A stretch of 39,481 nucleotides of DNA, from assembly GCA_003427395.1 (NCBI GenBank), contig BFEA01000264.1, forward strand, positions 1,202,357-1,241,837, read 5' to 3'. The notes below the pieces were generated by a model, which ran no database searches, had not been told where the DNA came from, and saw only the letters and a program-made list of their open reading frames with translations. This document shows, piece by piece, positions 1 through 10,169 of this stretch. Source of the DNA: Chara braunii. Lineage: Eukaryota > Streptophyta > Charophyceae > Charales > Characeae. How positions within the stretch are numbered: the stretch's first letter is position 1; each line of letters starts with the position of its first letter. The position numbers and the translations under genes are program-made.

Positions 1-345
1 AAAAAAAAAAAAAAAAAAAAAAGAAGAATAATGACGTACTCACGCCTAAATTCGAGATTAGCATGTGATATCCAACCTCACACCCCGTGCAGCGTCCCGT
101 ACCTGTGGGATGCCGATCAAAGTGAATGGGGCCTGGTTGAGGATTTTTGGCGGGGGTTGAACCGCCAGGGCGAAAAAGGGGTTCTCGCCTCACTTCCGAG
201 GGTTTTTAAGGAAACTCTGGCCGACTGGGATAACCTCAAATTTTCAAAATTTAGATAAGCGCAGAAGGGCAGGGCATGAGCAAAATTCCGCCCGTTGGCC
301 TAAGGACACAACACAACTCATTTGACACTGAATACAACTGCAAAG
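1..345. repeat. Left flank: poly-A run and relic of a dispersed repeat
   Basis: The window opens with 22 A residues. Positions about 75-190 resemble 35405-35520 in the right flank in the same orientation: both share CCTCACACCCCG, CCGTACC, GCCGATCA, a GTGAGGATTT/GTCGAGGATTT-like block and a GGTTGAA-CGCC block, with many substitutions. This is an old dispersed repeat of unknown type. I see no credible gene; the open frames here are short and compositionally ordinary. Confidence 0.5.
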
Positions 346-349
346 ACCA
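346..349. other. Target-site duplication (left) of the outer LTR element
   Basis: ACCA directly precedes the TGTGACG start of the 5' LTR and recurs at 34127-34130 directly after the CGTCACA end of the 3' LTR. A 4-bp duplication is within the range made by Ty3/gypsy integrases. Four bases alone are weak, but the position at both inferred ends is exact. Confidence 0.65.
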
Positions 350-2673
350 TGTGACGAACCACTTTCTGCAACGCGCGATTTTCTGCGCGGTTGCAATGAG
401 GGGTCCTAAGCTGGGAAGATTGGGCCAATTTCGGGAGATCAGGATCGGTGGAGAATTGCATCAGTATCCTCGCTGTTTCATCCTTTTTCATCGTCTCTTT
501 TTCGAATGGCCGGGCACGGGGTCAGGTGTGTCTTGGGACGGCCGGTTGATTGATTGGTCGGATGGTTGTCTGGCGCGATGCCACGCGCGCGCGCAATTAA
601 TAAATGTTGATGTCGTTTCTTTTGGTTCGATTTCGAACTTTTGGGCGCGGACATCGCGCGGGAAATTGCTTCGTTCTTTTTGTATTTCCTTTTAAATCTT
701 TTTCGAATTTTGTCGCGCCCCCGATGGCCCTCGGAATTTCGGATTTTCCTTCTGGAATTCATGCTTCTTTTTGCTTTTTCGCATTAGAGAGGAATTTAGG
801 AATTAAGTAATTAGGATTTTGCCTGCCGCGCGGCGCCTTTTGTCTACGCGCTTCTTCATGCGGCCGCAACGGCACTCTGATTGGTGGGCGCCCTTAATCG
901 TGTGTGTAACTGTAATTTTGGGCGGGCGCCATAGTAACTGTATCTTTCTTCTTGCACTTCTTCTCTCCCACCGTCCCTCTCTTTCTTTTGCTGAAATTTT
1001 GTAAGCCGCGGCTTGCATGCTCGGATCGATGCGTGGAGAAGGGTTACGTCCCCCACGCCGCGGCCGATCATGCAGAACGCAGGAGTTCCCTCTCTAATCC
1101 TCACTCTAAGTCCTAGTAATTCCGTGTTCTTCGCGCATGCATACACGCTATAAATTTTGGCTGCGCAATTAGTCAACTCTCTTAACCCGTTGTTGGAAGC
1201 TCGGGGTTGCGCAATCAGGAAGGGTCGGCACACGAGCGAAGTAAGAGGTGAGTAGAGCAGGAGTTGGGCGACCCGACGGGCTGGTGCCGAACGCACGGGA
1301 TTGACATGGGCCACGACAGACTGTGGGCACGGGCGAATCCGACGGGTGCGGGAGGACTAAGCGGGGTGACAACTTCGTGGGTTGGTGTGTGACGACGGAC
1401 TGGCCGCATCGGAGAGAAAGAGAGAGAGGAGAGAGTTGAGATTGAAGGGCGCGGGTTTGCTGTTTTCTTGTCTCTTCCCCCTCTTCATCTGTGTACATAC
1501 ATTTTGATTGCGGCTCCGGGCGGTTTGCCCGTTCTTATTTTTGTTTCGGCTTTATGAAATCTGGGCTTGGGTTTTTGCTCACATTTGCCCTTGCGATGTC
1601 CGTCCTGCTTGCATTATGTGTATGAATGCCGAATGTATGGATGTATGGATGTTATGACTGCTTGTCTATCTTTTTGCTGAGAATCCCTGTCCCTGCGTTA
1701 TGTCTATGTCGAATCTTCGCCTGCGCCTGATGTCGCTGAATCTGGCGCCGATAGTGATTTTGTTCTCGTTTTTGCCTATCCCGCGATAGGGGTTGTGATA
1801 TGATGGCATCTTGCATAATTGACGATCCGAAGTCTGGTCCCGCGAACGCCGTGCGAGAACACTTGTAAACGCGATCCGAGTCGCGCCCTTACACGCATTC
1901 CCGTGCGTCAACTCGCTCACCCAAAAAGGAATCGCGGCGGAACCATCATCCCGTACGAACACGCTGAGGCGCCACTGAGTCTGCCTATCCTATACGTGCT
2001 CGTGCCCGCTGATGATATCCCGACCCGCGCTATCCCATCGACGATGATACCATGATGCGATCGTGGGGCTCAGACTCGTCCTATGACCCAGACTATTTCA
2101 CCCCTATAATAAACGAGCTCATAAGGACACGATACCCCTGTCACACGGAGAATCGGCTATGTCAGCGGGAATTCCACTGTGCCACCACTAGCGACCCTCG
2201 GTGCTCCGATTTCCCTTCCCCCGACCACACCTACTACTTCACCCACCCGGGATTCGTGGAGATCACCACCAGTTTCCCTCCTTTCCGCCTCCTTCTCCCG
2301 TATCATCAACTCAGTGTCGTTCCGTGGCCGGCCATAGCCCCCTATTGGCCCAATATGTTCTGCGTGAACTGCCGACGCAGTGGCGCACAGAGAACTCCGG
2401 AATTCCTAAGGCCCAGCCCAGGTACGCGGCGGCCCCCGACGGCCTAACTTTTCAGGACCATCTCCACCACGGAGGAATTTTCCCGTAACTCGTCGCCCAC
2501 AGTGTCCCGGCCCCTTCGAATTGTGAGACCCTTGCGCGCGCATCCCTCGTTCGCCTAATTGCATTCATACCCTTAAGACTCCCCCACTTCCCCCAAAAAT
2601 CCTTGGCACACCCCTTTTTGCACTTCCAGGCCCACACTCCACTCCGATCAGGAAGTCGCGCTGGGCGTGAGGT
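350..2673 (+). repeat. 5' LTR of the outer element
   Basis: It matches 31654-34126 over its whole length, with about 5% differences by eye in the first 400 nt and fewer later. It begins TGTGACG. The expected CGTCACA end is missing: the 3' copy reads GAGGTTGGGCGTCACA, whereas here GAGGT runs straight into TGGTATC. A conserved TATAAAT (1149-1155) and a downstream AATAAA (2108-2113) are candidate promoter and poly(A) signals. Compared with the 3' LTR it lacks a ~17-bp stretch near 2425 and the 122-bp duplication. Open frames inside it are not conserved as proteins, so I call no gene. Confidence 0.88.
1149..1155 (+). promoter_or_regulatory. Candidate TATA box of the outer 5' LTR
   Basis: TATAAAT sits in a stretch that is identical around the same motif in the 3' LTR (32453-32459). 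Its place roughly one third into the LTR fits a U3 promoter with R and U5 downstream. No start site can be seen from sequence alone. Confidence 0.35.
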
Positions 2674-2685
2674 TGGTATCGGAGC
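2674..2685 (+). other. Primer-binding site (initiator tRNA-Met type)
   Basis: TGGTATCGGAGC begins directly at the inferred LTR end. Plant Ty3/gypsy and copia elements commonly use TGGTATCAGAGC, complementary to the 3' end of initiator tRNA-Met; this has one difference. Its close fit to the LTR junction supports the boundary call. Confidence 0.6.
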
Positions 2686-2827
2686 TCGACACGTGGCTAG
2701 GGTCTTAGGATTGATAGCACGTTAATTAGGCGACCTGGCTAACCGTGGGCGACCTCGCCCCCGGAACGCGCATAGACGCGACCCTAATGTCACCCGAAGC
2801 AGATCGGCTAATCGACGAGCAGCCAAT

Positions 2828-4090
2828 ATGGCTGCCAATGCGCAGAACCCGGTTCCGCAACAAATTGCTAACCCACCAAATCAACCTGCCCCACGTGCAT
2901 GAGCTCCCATGACGCCACCTGATCTCTATTTGTTTGATCCCGCACACCATCTCGCAGGAGCATGGCTGGCCACACTTAGAGCCCAACAGTACACTTACAA
3001 CGAAGCACAGATCAACATTCCGGCTCAAATGGGAGGAGACGCTCATCATTGGTTTAGTACCTATGTATGGGTGGATCTCCCGACCTTCGAGCGAGACTTT
3101 ATGAACCGATTTGATTATGTCCACCCTGACCAGGCGCTGCACATGATCAAGCACCAAGTGCAAAAACTGCTCGAATCCGTCGCAGAATATCGAAATCGGT
3201 TCTAGAGAATGTTCGTAAAAACTGAGCGAGGTGAGCAAGTAGGGAGAGATCTGCTCGTTGACGGACTCCGCAGCCGGACAATAAGGGATAAGTTGGGAAA
3301 GTAGTTTTCCCCCATCACCCACACGCTACAACAAATTATGGCCGCTGCGGAAGAAATGGAACGGAAGTTCGCGGCGAACTTCCTGGAAGGAGAAGATTAC
3401 CGTAGAGACGGAGATTCGACCGAGCTCGCTCGAGCAAGAGCAGAGCTGGCCGCTTTACAGAACAAATTTGAAAACATGGGGTTTGTATGAGAACCTGTCA
3501 CCTATATGGAACAGATAGGCCCCAAACGAGTACTCCTAAGTGAGACTCCGAGCATCTCTGCTCCTATGATGCCCCCACCCGTCACGGCATTACCCCCGCC
3601 GCCGGTTGAGGCTCCTGTACGATCAAACGAATCAGCGGCCATTTTCGAACTAACCAAAACTTTGATTAGTTTGATCCAAGAAAGTTAAAAGGAGCAGCGA
3701 GAGCACAATGCTCGGCTGGAAGCCATGATGAGGAACATGCGACCCATTGCGGTGCGTGCCCCTCCGATTGAGCAAGGAGTATCCTCAGCCCCTGCTCTCG
3801 GAGGAGTCGCAAATAATTTGAATGTCTGTTACGCCTGTCATCAGCCAGGCCATCTAGCTCGTGACTGCCCCCACCGACCCCCGCAACAGCGAATTGGGGT
3901 CGCACCTATGGCTGCAGCCCCCATCGCTAACGGACCTAGACGAGTCGGAGCCCTGATGGAAGAAATAGAGGGTGGGGGAAGTGCCCTGGCTACCTCGAAA
4001 GAGGCCGCCGAACTAATCCCGCTAGATCAGTACGTATCGCTGGGATATCTTGGGCTTGGAATGATTGGAACAATCAGACCAGCGCCATAA
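2828..4090 (+). pseudogene. gag: Gag of the outer Ty3/gypsy element (stops)
   Basis: Gag forms the retroelement's virus-like particle and binds its RNA. The frame starts at ATG 2828 (MAANAQNPVP...) and runs about 420 codons. Residues from about 40 on show a retrotransposon capsid pattern (WFSTYV, FERDFMNRFDY). A CX2CX4HX4C knuckle, CYACHQPGHLARDC, lies at 3827-3868. Proline-rich and coiled segments lie between. The frame is broken by stops at 2900 (TGA), 3203 (TAG), 3302 (TAG), 3488 (TGA), 3686 (TAA) and 4088 (TAA), with Gag-like sequence continuing in the same frame after each. It then continues in frame into the protease region, as expected for a gag-pol fusion. Confidence 0.85.
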
Positions 4091-4808
4091 CCAAAAGAGG
4101 TGGCGGAGTGGAGACCGTCCCTAGGAGAAATGGAGTCGGGGGGACCCACCTTCGTCACAGGGGCGATCGATTTATTAAACATCATCCGAGCTTTGGACCA
4201 TCGGATTCTCCTTCTGATTGGTCATCTGCTCTCGATGTCCGAGCAAGCCAACGAGCGAATGTTACAGCATTGCAAAGCGAACCGAAAACGATTCGCCCTT
4301 GCCCGAACCCCGAACGCGAAAGCCAAAAGCCCCGCGCCCGAAGAAAACCCCGCAAGTACTTTGGATCCGATACGGGTAGGTTTAATCTAGAAAGATGATA
4401 ATTTCCTGCGGATTAAACCAATTCCGTGGAAATCCGCTGAGTGTGATATAGAAATTTGGGGAATTCCTTACAATGCTATTATAGATTCGGGAGCGGCTGT
4501 GTTGGCTATCTCACTGGTAAGTGGTCGAAAGGGCAGGCAGGAAAAACGACTTGATCACGCTTTCTGAGAAAAATCAGCTCGTTTCGGCTGACGAAGAAAG
4601 AATTAAAACCATGGGAAAAATGACCAATGTCGCTTTCCGACTGGGTAAAGTACATGCGCTTGGGGATGTCGTAGTACTAAATGTCAATACGTACGATGTT
4701 CTCTTCGGACTTCCCGCTCTTATGGCGCTACGAGCAAACCTGGACTTTGAACGACGATCGATCGTCCTCCGAAATACCGGAGGAAAACCCTACGTTGTGC
4801 CCATGTGA
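4091..4808 (+). pseudogene. pol: Aspartic protease region of the outer element (frameshifted)
   Basis: In the Gag frame, after an in-frame TAG at 4388, the sequence reads ...IPYNAIIDSGAAVLAIS, the retropepsin active site (D-S-G at 4484-4492). Homologous sequence then moves to the next frame at about 4515-4521 (VVERAGRKNDLITLSEKN...), so a one-base indel is likely there. The second half has VNTYDVLFGLPALMAL, which resembles the later hydrophobic-G motif of retropepsins. A TGA at 4806 interrupts it again. The protease would cut Gag-Pol; this copy cannot make it whole. Confidence 0.75.
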
Positions 4809-5534
4809 TTGACCCTTTGCACTACTATTAAGACGGTTCCGCGGGTTTCGCCGATGATGGCAGGGACTCTCCGCATGATCTCCTGGGATGAATCCGCAGA
4901 CGGAAAGTCATCAACGAAAGATGCAGACAACAGTGACGAAGATGATCCGGAGATCTTGAAGTTGGCACGACAACGTGTTTGTTACCCGCCGCCCAAAACG
5001 ATAGCGAGAACGATGCAACTAACCAGCCGAAAAATTCAAAGGACCAAGGCGATGATCTTGGGTGAGCCCCTCGTGCAGATTTCGAGGACGGTCAATTCTT
5101 TGGAACCCCCTCAAACTCTGTACGAAGGAATCACCCCTCTCCTCGCCCGGTACAGCGACAAGAAGCATTACTGTGACATTACGGATCTACCCAAGTCCTT
5201 ACTAACTTCGGCTAAAGAAGTGAGATTGTTACGCTTGGGGGCGGAAGCAAGCTCTCTGGAACCTCCTGGGCGTTTTGAAGCGGAAACAGACGGACTGGGG
5301 ATAAAGATCCTAACTAAGGAACTACCATGGTAGGTTGTTTGTGACAGGATTACCCTGGAAGGACACGTGGCAATCCGAGAAGAAGATGCTCAGATGATGG
5401 CCACGGTGTTCTCCTGGCGATCGGATCATTCATTCATCTCAGCGCCTCCACCCAATTTGACAAAATAGGCGAACACGAAACAGATTGACATTCGGATCTG
5501 GGACCAACTGTTTGAACTGCACGTTCCACAATAT
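4809..5534 (+). pseudogene. pol: Protease-to-RT linker of the outer pol
   Basis: This is the same frame as the second half of protease and as RT. About 240 codons link the two domains, as in other Ty3/gypsy Pol proteins. The first part is acidic (SADGKSSTKDADNSDEDDPE). I recognise no separate domain. Stops at 5331 (TAG) and 5466 (TAG) break it, but readable sequence continues through both into RT. Confidence 0.6.
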
Positions 5535-6494
5535 GTGCCGGACGAAATCCACCGGGTAATTACGGATATTCTAACGGAATATCAAGGAGCGATTAGTGTG
5601 TCAGACACTAACATTGGGTTGTTGTTAGTAATCCAACATGAAATTCAGACAGGAAATCACTCCCCGATTCATTGCAAACCTTATCGCTATTCCTTGATTG
5701 AACGCAAAAAGGCTCTCGAACGAATTCGGGAGTTCGAAGCCAGCGGTTGGATTGAACCCGCTACCGGACCTTGGTCCTTTCCCGTAGTGTTAGTACCGAA
5801 GAAGAACGGGGTGTTTCGCATTTGCATTGATTATCGCAAGCTGAACGAAATCACGATCAAAGATGTGTATCCCCTCCCCCGGATTGATGATCTGTTGGAT
5901 GCGATTGGATGGGCTAATTATTTCAGCAAGTTTGATATTCGGCATGGCTTCCATCATATTCTGGTAAGGGAAGAAGATCGGCCGAAAACGGCCTTTGTGT
6001 TGTTTGAGGGTACGTGGTAGTGGGTTCGGTGTCCGATGGGGATTTGCAATGCGCCTGCAACGTTTTAGCGAGCGATGAACATGACGTTCCAGAACTTCGT
6101 CAGCAAGACACGGCTGACGCAAGGAATGATTAACTTCTGCGTGATCGTGTACATGAACGACATCCTGGTCTATTCAGAAACCTATCACGGGCACGCGCAA
6201 CACATCGAATGGACATTGGGTGCACTAAGAGACGCTGGGTTCAAGATTGCGCTTGAGAAAAACAAATTTTTCCTCTCAGAAATTTCGTTCTTGGGCTATG
6301 TCGTGACACGTAGAGGATTGCGGCCAGATTCGAGAAAAGTTGCGGCGGTGAAGAAAGCTCAAGTTCCTATGTCACTGACGCAGGTTCGAGCCTTCTTGGG
6401 ACTGGCGTCGTACTACCGACGCTTCATCAAGGGCTTTGCCGCGATTGCACGACCACTAACGAATCTGCTACAGAAGGACCAGCCTCTCAGCTAG
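5535..6494 (+). pseudogene. pol: Reverse transcriptase of the outer element, active site altered
   Basis: RT copies element RNA into DNA in the particle. Recognisable blocks in order are WIEPATGPWSFPVVLVPKKN, FRICIDYRKLNEITIKDVYP, LPRIDDLLDAIG, FSKFDIRHGFHH (first catalytic Asp codon 5934-5936), CPMGICNAPATF, VYMNDILVYS (6150 on) and SFLGYVVTRRGLRPDSRKV, then the connection segment. The YxDD box reads Y-M-N-D: codon 6156-6158 is AAC (Asn) where Asp is expected. TAG codons at 6018 and 6066 interrupt between the catalytic motifs. Family assignment is firm; activity is not possible as written. Confidence 0.92.
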
Positions 6495-7076
6495 GACGCG
6501 AAGTGCCCGCAGGCCTTTGCAACCCTCAAGGACGCTCTGACAACGACCCCTATTTTGATTCGACCGGACCCCTCGAAGCAGTTCATTCTCATCACGGACT
6601 GGCAACCGAAAGCTATTTCCGCCATTCTAGTGCAGAAGGGGAACGATGGTCGCGAACACGTCATCGAGTATGCATCACGAACCGTACCAGACGAACGAAG
6701 AAACGACTCCGCACCCCAGGGTGAGTGTGATGCGGTAGTTTGGGGAATCCAACACTTCCATCCGTATCTCTACGAACAGAAGTTTCGCCTCGTAACGGAT
6801 CACGAGCCTCTGCTGACGCTGAAGAAACTCACCAACTACACGGACATGATTGGCCGCTGGGCGGTGCGACTACAAGAATATGACTTCGATATCGTCCATC
6901 GAAAGACAAAGCGACACGGCAACGCGGACGGGCTGACATGTCTGCATCGACCTGCCAAGGTACCAAAGGGCAAGGAAATTACACCGTGGAAGGAGCCGGA
7001 CCTGACCAACGAGCCGAAGTACGGACAAGTGGCAGTTCTCCCACGTGGCAAGAAGCAAAACGGTGGCGATGGGTGA
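6495..7076 (+). pseudogene. pol: RNase H of the outer element
   Basis: Reading continues in the RT frame after a TAG at 6492, where a Trp normally sits (LS-stop-DAKCPQAF). Motifs are ITDWQPKAISAILVQ with the first Asp, the GECDAVVWGIQHF Glu block and LVTDHEPL with the next Asp, ending in the HRKTKRHGNADGL tail typical of Ty3/gypsy RNase H. It degrades the RNA strand of the RNA-DNA hybrid. The frame ends at TGA 7074-7076, which overlaps the ATG of the next ORF. Confidence 0.85.
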
Positions 7077-8779
7077 TGGAGGTAACCCCACTACCCCTCT
7101 TTCTCCCCCTTCCTTCTCGTCTCTCCCCTGACAAATTTTGCTATTTTTGCGAACGCGTCTATTCGATCTCCATGCGTTCTAACGGGGTGGGATATGCGAA
7201 TTGGATAGATTGCCGACAGTGTGTTGCCCGGGCCCACGGCTCGTGCATCCAATACAGGAACGATAGAAAACCATGGTTGTGCCCCTTGTGCCGGACCGAC
7301 AAAATTCCGACCGAGGCTCGCTTTTTGGATGCCACGTCAAAAGGATTGGAAAAGACCCGAAAGTTTAGAAGGGCCGAAGTATGGATGGATATTGCCTTAA
7401 TTGCCACCCTAGTAGGTAACCCCCTCCAGGATTTCACCAAGGAAGATCGGAGGAGGGCCAACGAAAGGGCTCGGGACTATCGATGGGTAATAGGTAGATT
7501 AGAAAAACGAAAAACGGACGGCAGTGGGATTTGGATGGTAGTGCCGCATCCGTTCATGCGGTATGACTGGGTTAAGAAAGCCCACGAAGAAACTGCGGCT
7601 CATTTTGTTGTACAAATCACGGAGTCCACTATCGACAAAAATGAGTGGTACTGGTCCAATATCCGCGACGATGTGAAATACATCGTCGCCACCTGTCAAG
7701 TCTGCGCCACTGATCAAGCGCCGATTTAGCCACCAAGGTCGAAAGTGCCCACGGTTGTTGAACGACCAATCCAGAGAGTAAGCATGGACACTACCGACAA
7801 AGTGGTGTCCCTTGGCCCTAATAGTTGCGAATATTCAGTCGTATTGGTATTTGCCGACCATTTCTCGAAATGGATCGAAGCGTATCCTTGTCGCACGCCG
7901 CAAGCCACGGAAAACGCACGATATGTCAACCGTTTCCTCGGGATGCATCAGGATACGGAAAAAATCTTGACTGACAACGGGGCTGAATTTAGGGGAGAAG
8001 TGTTAAGGAATCTGGTCCTACATGGCGTCGCCATACGGAACACTGCACCCCACATGTCACAATCCAATGGGCTGGTCAAAAACGCTAACCGGGTGATAAA
8101 GACAGCGTTGCGACGAAACATCGCGGCACGGGATCCGAGACCTTGGCCCGATATCGTCGATCACATCCTGGCGGTCCATCGCGGAACGCCCCACGAATCG
8201 ACGGGGCTGAGCCCCTTCCAATTAAGGACCAATAGTGTCGCTTGCGTTTCGATACCAAACCTCCCGGATGAGTCTACATTGAACCGACGGCCCACCAGGG
8301 CCACAGCTCGGGACAAGGCGAAACGACACCTAGAGTTAATGGAACGGTCGCTGCCCAGGCTAGCCCGAAAGCGACAGAAAATGACCGAACTAGCCCAGGG
8401 CCAACAGGTCCGGAGCTACGAGGCCCGAAATGGGAATGCGGGTCCGCGGCCCCTGTACAAATTGGGGGACGTAGTCCAGGTGAGGAAATGTGCTCGCCAG
8501 GGTAAGCTAGCGCCACGATTCTTCGAGCAATACCGCGTGATTGAGCTCGGCCCCAACGGCGTGGACACTGTGCGTCTCGCCCCTGAAGTTTCTGGCAGCC
8601 AATCGGCGCGCCCGATCACCCGCCACGTGTCCTATCTTCGCCTCCTCCCCTCTGCTCCATCCTCTTCTCCCTCGATCTCTCATTCTGAGGAAGCCGAAGA
8701 CGACGACTCTGACTCTCCGCCATCTCCCTTTTCATCTTGCTCCCTCCCTGTCTCCCCGTCACCTTCGCCATCACCATGA
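7076..8779 (+). pseudogene. pol: PHD finger-integrase ORF of the outer element
   Basis: The frame starts at ATG 7076, overlapping the RNase H stop (TGATG), and spans 568 codons with one TAG at 7727. Codons 22-72 (7139-7291) hold a C4HC3 PHD finger: CX2C, then CX2C, HX2C and CX2C (CYFC, CRQC, HGSC, CPLC). An HHCC zinc domain follows (AHEETAAHF ... CQVC). The core has Asp at 7787 and at 7973 (LTDNGAEF). The third acidic residue of the DDE triad is replaced by Lys (AAA 8078-8080, in SNGLVKNANR). A GPY/F-like module follows (APRFFEQYRVIELGPNG), then a Ser/Pro-rich tail. I see no chromodomain. PHD fingers usually read histone tails, so a role in choosing targets is a reasonable inference. Integrase is inactive here. 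Confidence 0.88.
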
Positions 8780-9169
8780 GCTTTCTGGAGGAGAAAGCCC
8801 TCAGCGAAGCATTGCTTGCGCCCCGTGATCGGCTGACGATCCGACAAGTCCATCATCCCCGCCTCAGTCCAGATCTTCTGCGGCTTGCGCACTTCTTCTG
8901 CACGGAAGGCGTGTATGCAGCGGCGGTGTTCAGAATTGAAGGTCGTCCTGACGCGGTGGTACAGGCCGAGGCGGTAGCAGTTCATCAGCGGGCGGTGCCA
9001 GGTGTCAGTCGCATATCGGTCGTCATCAACTTCAGTGGCGATCTCTCCACACTTCTTCCTTTGCGACATTCGGCGGTGACGGCGTCGCTGCGCATGAGGG
9101 CGAACGATCTGGTCGCCGAGTGGACTCAGCTGTTGGCTCGCCCCGGGGATACAATCGCGACGTTGTCAA
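8776..9169 (+). pseudogene. ORF3 of the outer element, 5' part (interrupted)
   Basis: ATG 8776 overlaps the integrase TGA (ATGA). The frame runs 131 codons (MSFLEEKALSEALLAP...) to the nested insertion at 9169. After the TCAA duplication it resumes at 29728 and stops at 29766-29768, giving a predicted 144-residue protein before interruption. I recognise no family. It is mixed alpha/beta in character, with no signal peptide or membrane span and no Cys/His cluster. Position after pol is where env or accessory genes lie in some Ty3/gypsy elements. The exact resumption in frame supports it as a genuine coding ORF. Confidence 0.6.
9166..9169. other. Target-site duplication (left) of the nested element
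   Basis: TCAA precedes the TGCGAATACCC start of the left giant repeat and recurs at 29724-29727 after the end of the right one. It could be 5 bp with one mismatch (GTCAA/CTCAA). Confidence 0.6.
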
Positions 9170-9974
9170 TGCGAATACCCTTACAAGGGTATCCGCCCTG
9201 GTTTGTGCAAGTGACAGGAGATAGTTCTGGTTCAAAGTTTAAGTATACTGCGCCAGGCGCGGCCGTGTCTGGGATTATGTGGACAGGATGGTTGACTAGA
9301 GCAGAGAGTGTGTGGGCGCGCAGGTTTAAGGCGTGCGTGATTCCTCCTCTGATGTTGATTACGAAACCGGCGCGGGCGCCGATCCGTTTACTTTTTTTTT
9401 TATCTTTAAGTTTTTATTTTTGGTTACTCTTGATTAAACTAGGATCTAGGGGATATTTTCTCTTGATGGCTACGTTTGACCGAGTCGAGCGCGCGTGCGG
9501 AGAACGACCCCAACGACGACATCGACAACGACGGCGCGATTTCGTGCGGTGAGCGGGGTGTCATAGGATGGCGCGCTGGGCAGTTACGGCATGGTTTGGG
9601 TAAGCCGGCGCGGACGCCGGGGAGCCGGGCGCAGGGTTGTAGGCGGAGGAGAGGCCCGGGGCATCTCTCCCTCAGACCGAAGTGCTGAGGTGCACTGCGT
9701 TATGTGGGGTACCACGGGCACCAGCTGCGGGCCTGGGCGTAGCCCTATAGGTTGCAATATTGGGCTGTTAGTATGGGGGTTCGGGGGTCGCAGCCCAAAA
9801 TTTTTGAGGCTTGGCTTAGATTCATTCCCGTTTTTTTTGCTTTCCCGCGGGGCCCGACGTCTGAGGCCTAAGGCCCGGTCCAGTAAGCGCAACCGTGAGC
9901 CGTAAAAGTACGGGCTGGTGCGGACACGCGGAGTAACCAGGTGATTTGTTTGAAGAGAGGGGGAGAGGAGCGCT

Positions 9975-10066
9975 GTCCTCGGCTGAGGCCGTGGGACACC
10001 TGTAGAAGTCGGACCAATAGGGAGAAGATTTGCGCGGCCACGGTCTGAGGGTCGCCTATGAAAAGT
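9975..10066 (+). ncRNA. Strongly diverged U6-snRNA-like sequence (left LTR)
   Basis: It lines up with the better U6-like sequence 195 nt downstream: GGACACCTGTAGAAGTCGGA / GGACATCTGTAAAACTTGGA, then AGGGAGAAGATT / GAGAGAAGATT, then GCGCGGCC / CATGGCCCC and TATGAAAAG / CATAAAA. The 5' hairpin is enlarged (GTCC ... GGGAC around CGGCTGAGGCCG). The AGC catalytic triad of U6 is not preserved. It looks like an old duplicate within the element; function is unknown and it may be a decayed pseudogene. Confidence 0.5.
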
Positions 10067-10169
10067 GCGAGAGTGAATCCGGTTGGAAACCGAGGTAGGC
10101 GCGCACGAGGGAAGTAAAGGAAAAGGTCGGGCGGCCTTTGGTAGCGCCATGGGGCATTGCCCCGGCTGA

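Noticed and set aside
856-1498. Minus-strand ORFs of 100-150 codons in the outer 5' LTR, with a 213-codon counterpart in the 3' LTR (32160-32801)
   Set aside because: They lie inside LTRs, are broken differently in the two copies, have Arg/Ser/Pro-rich shadow composition and match no domain I know.
8500-8779. Chromodomain after integrase
   Set aside because: After the GPY/F-like module the protein is Ser/Pro-rich with an acidic patch; no aromatic cage pattern is visible.
9345-9375. CTGATG...CGAAAC resembling a hammerhead ribozyme core (also at 21766-21785)
   Set aside because: The core would be CTGATGT rather than CTGATGA, and the sequence between cannot form stem II.
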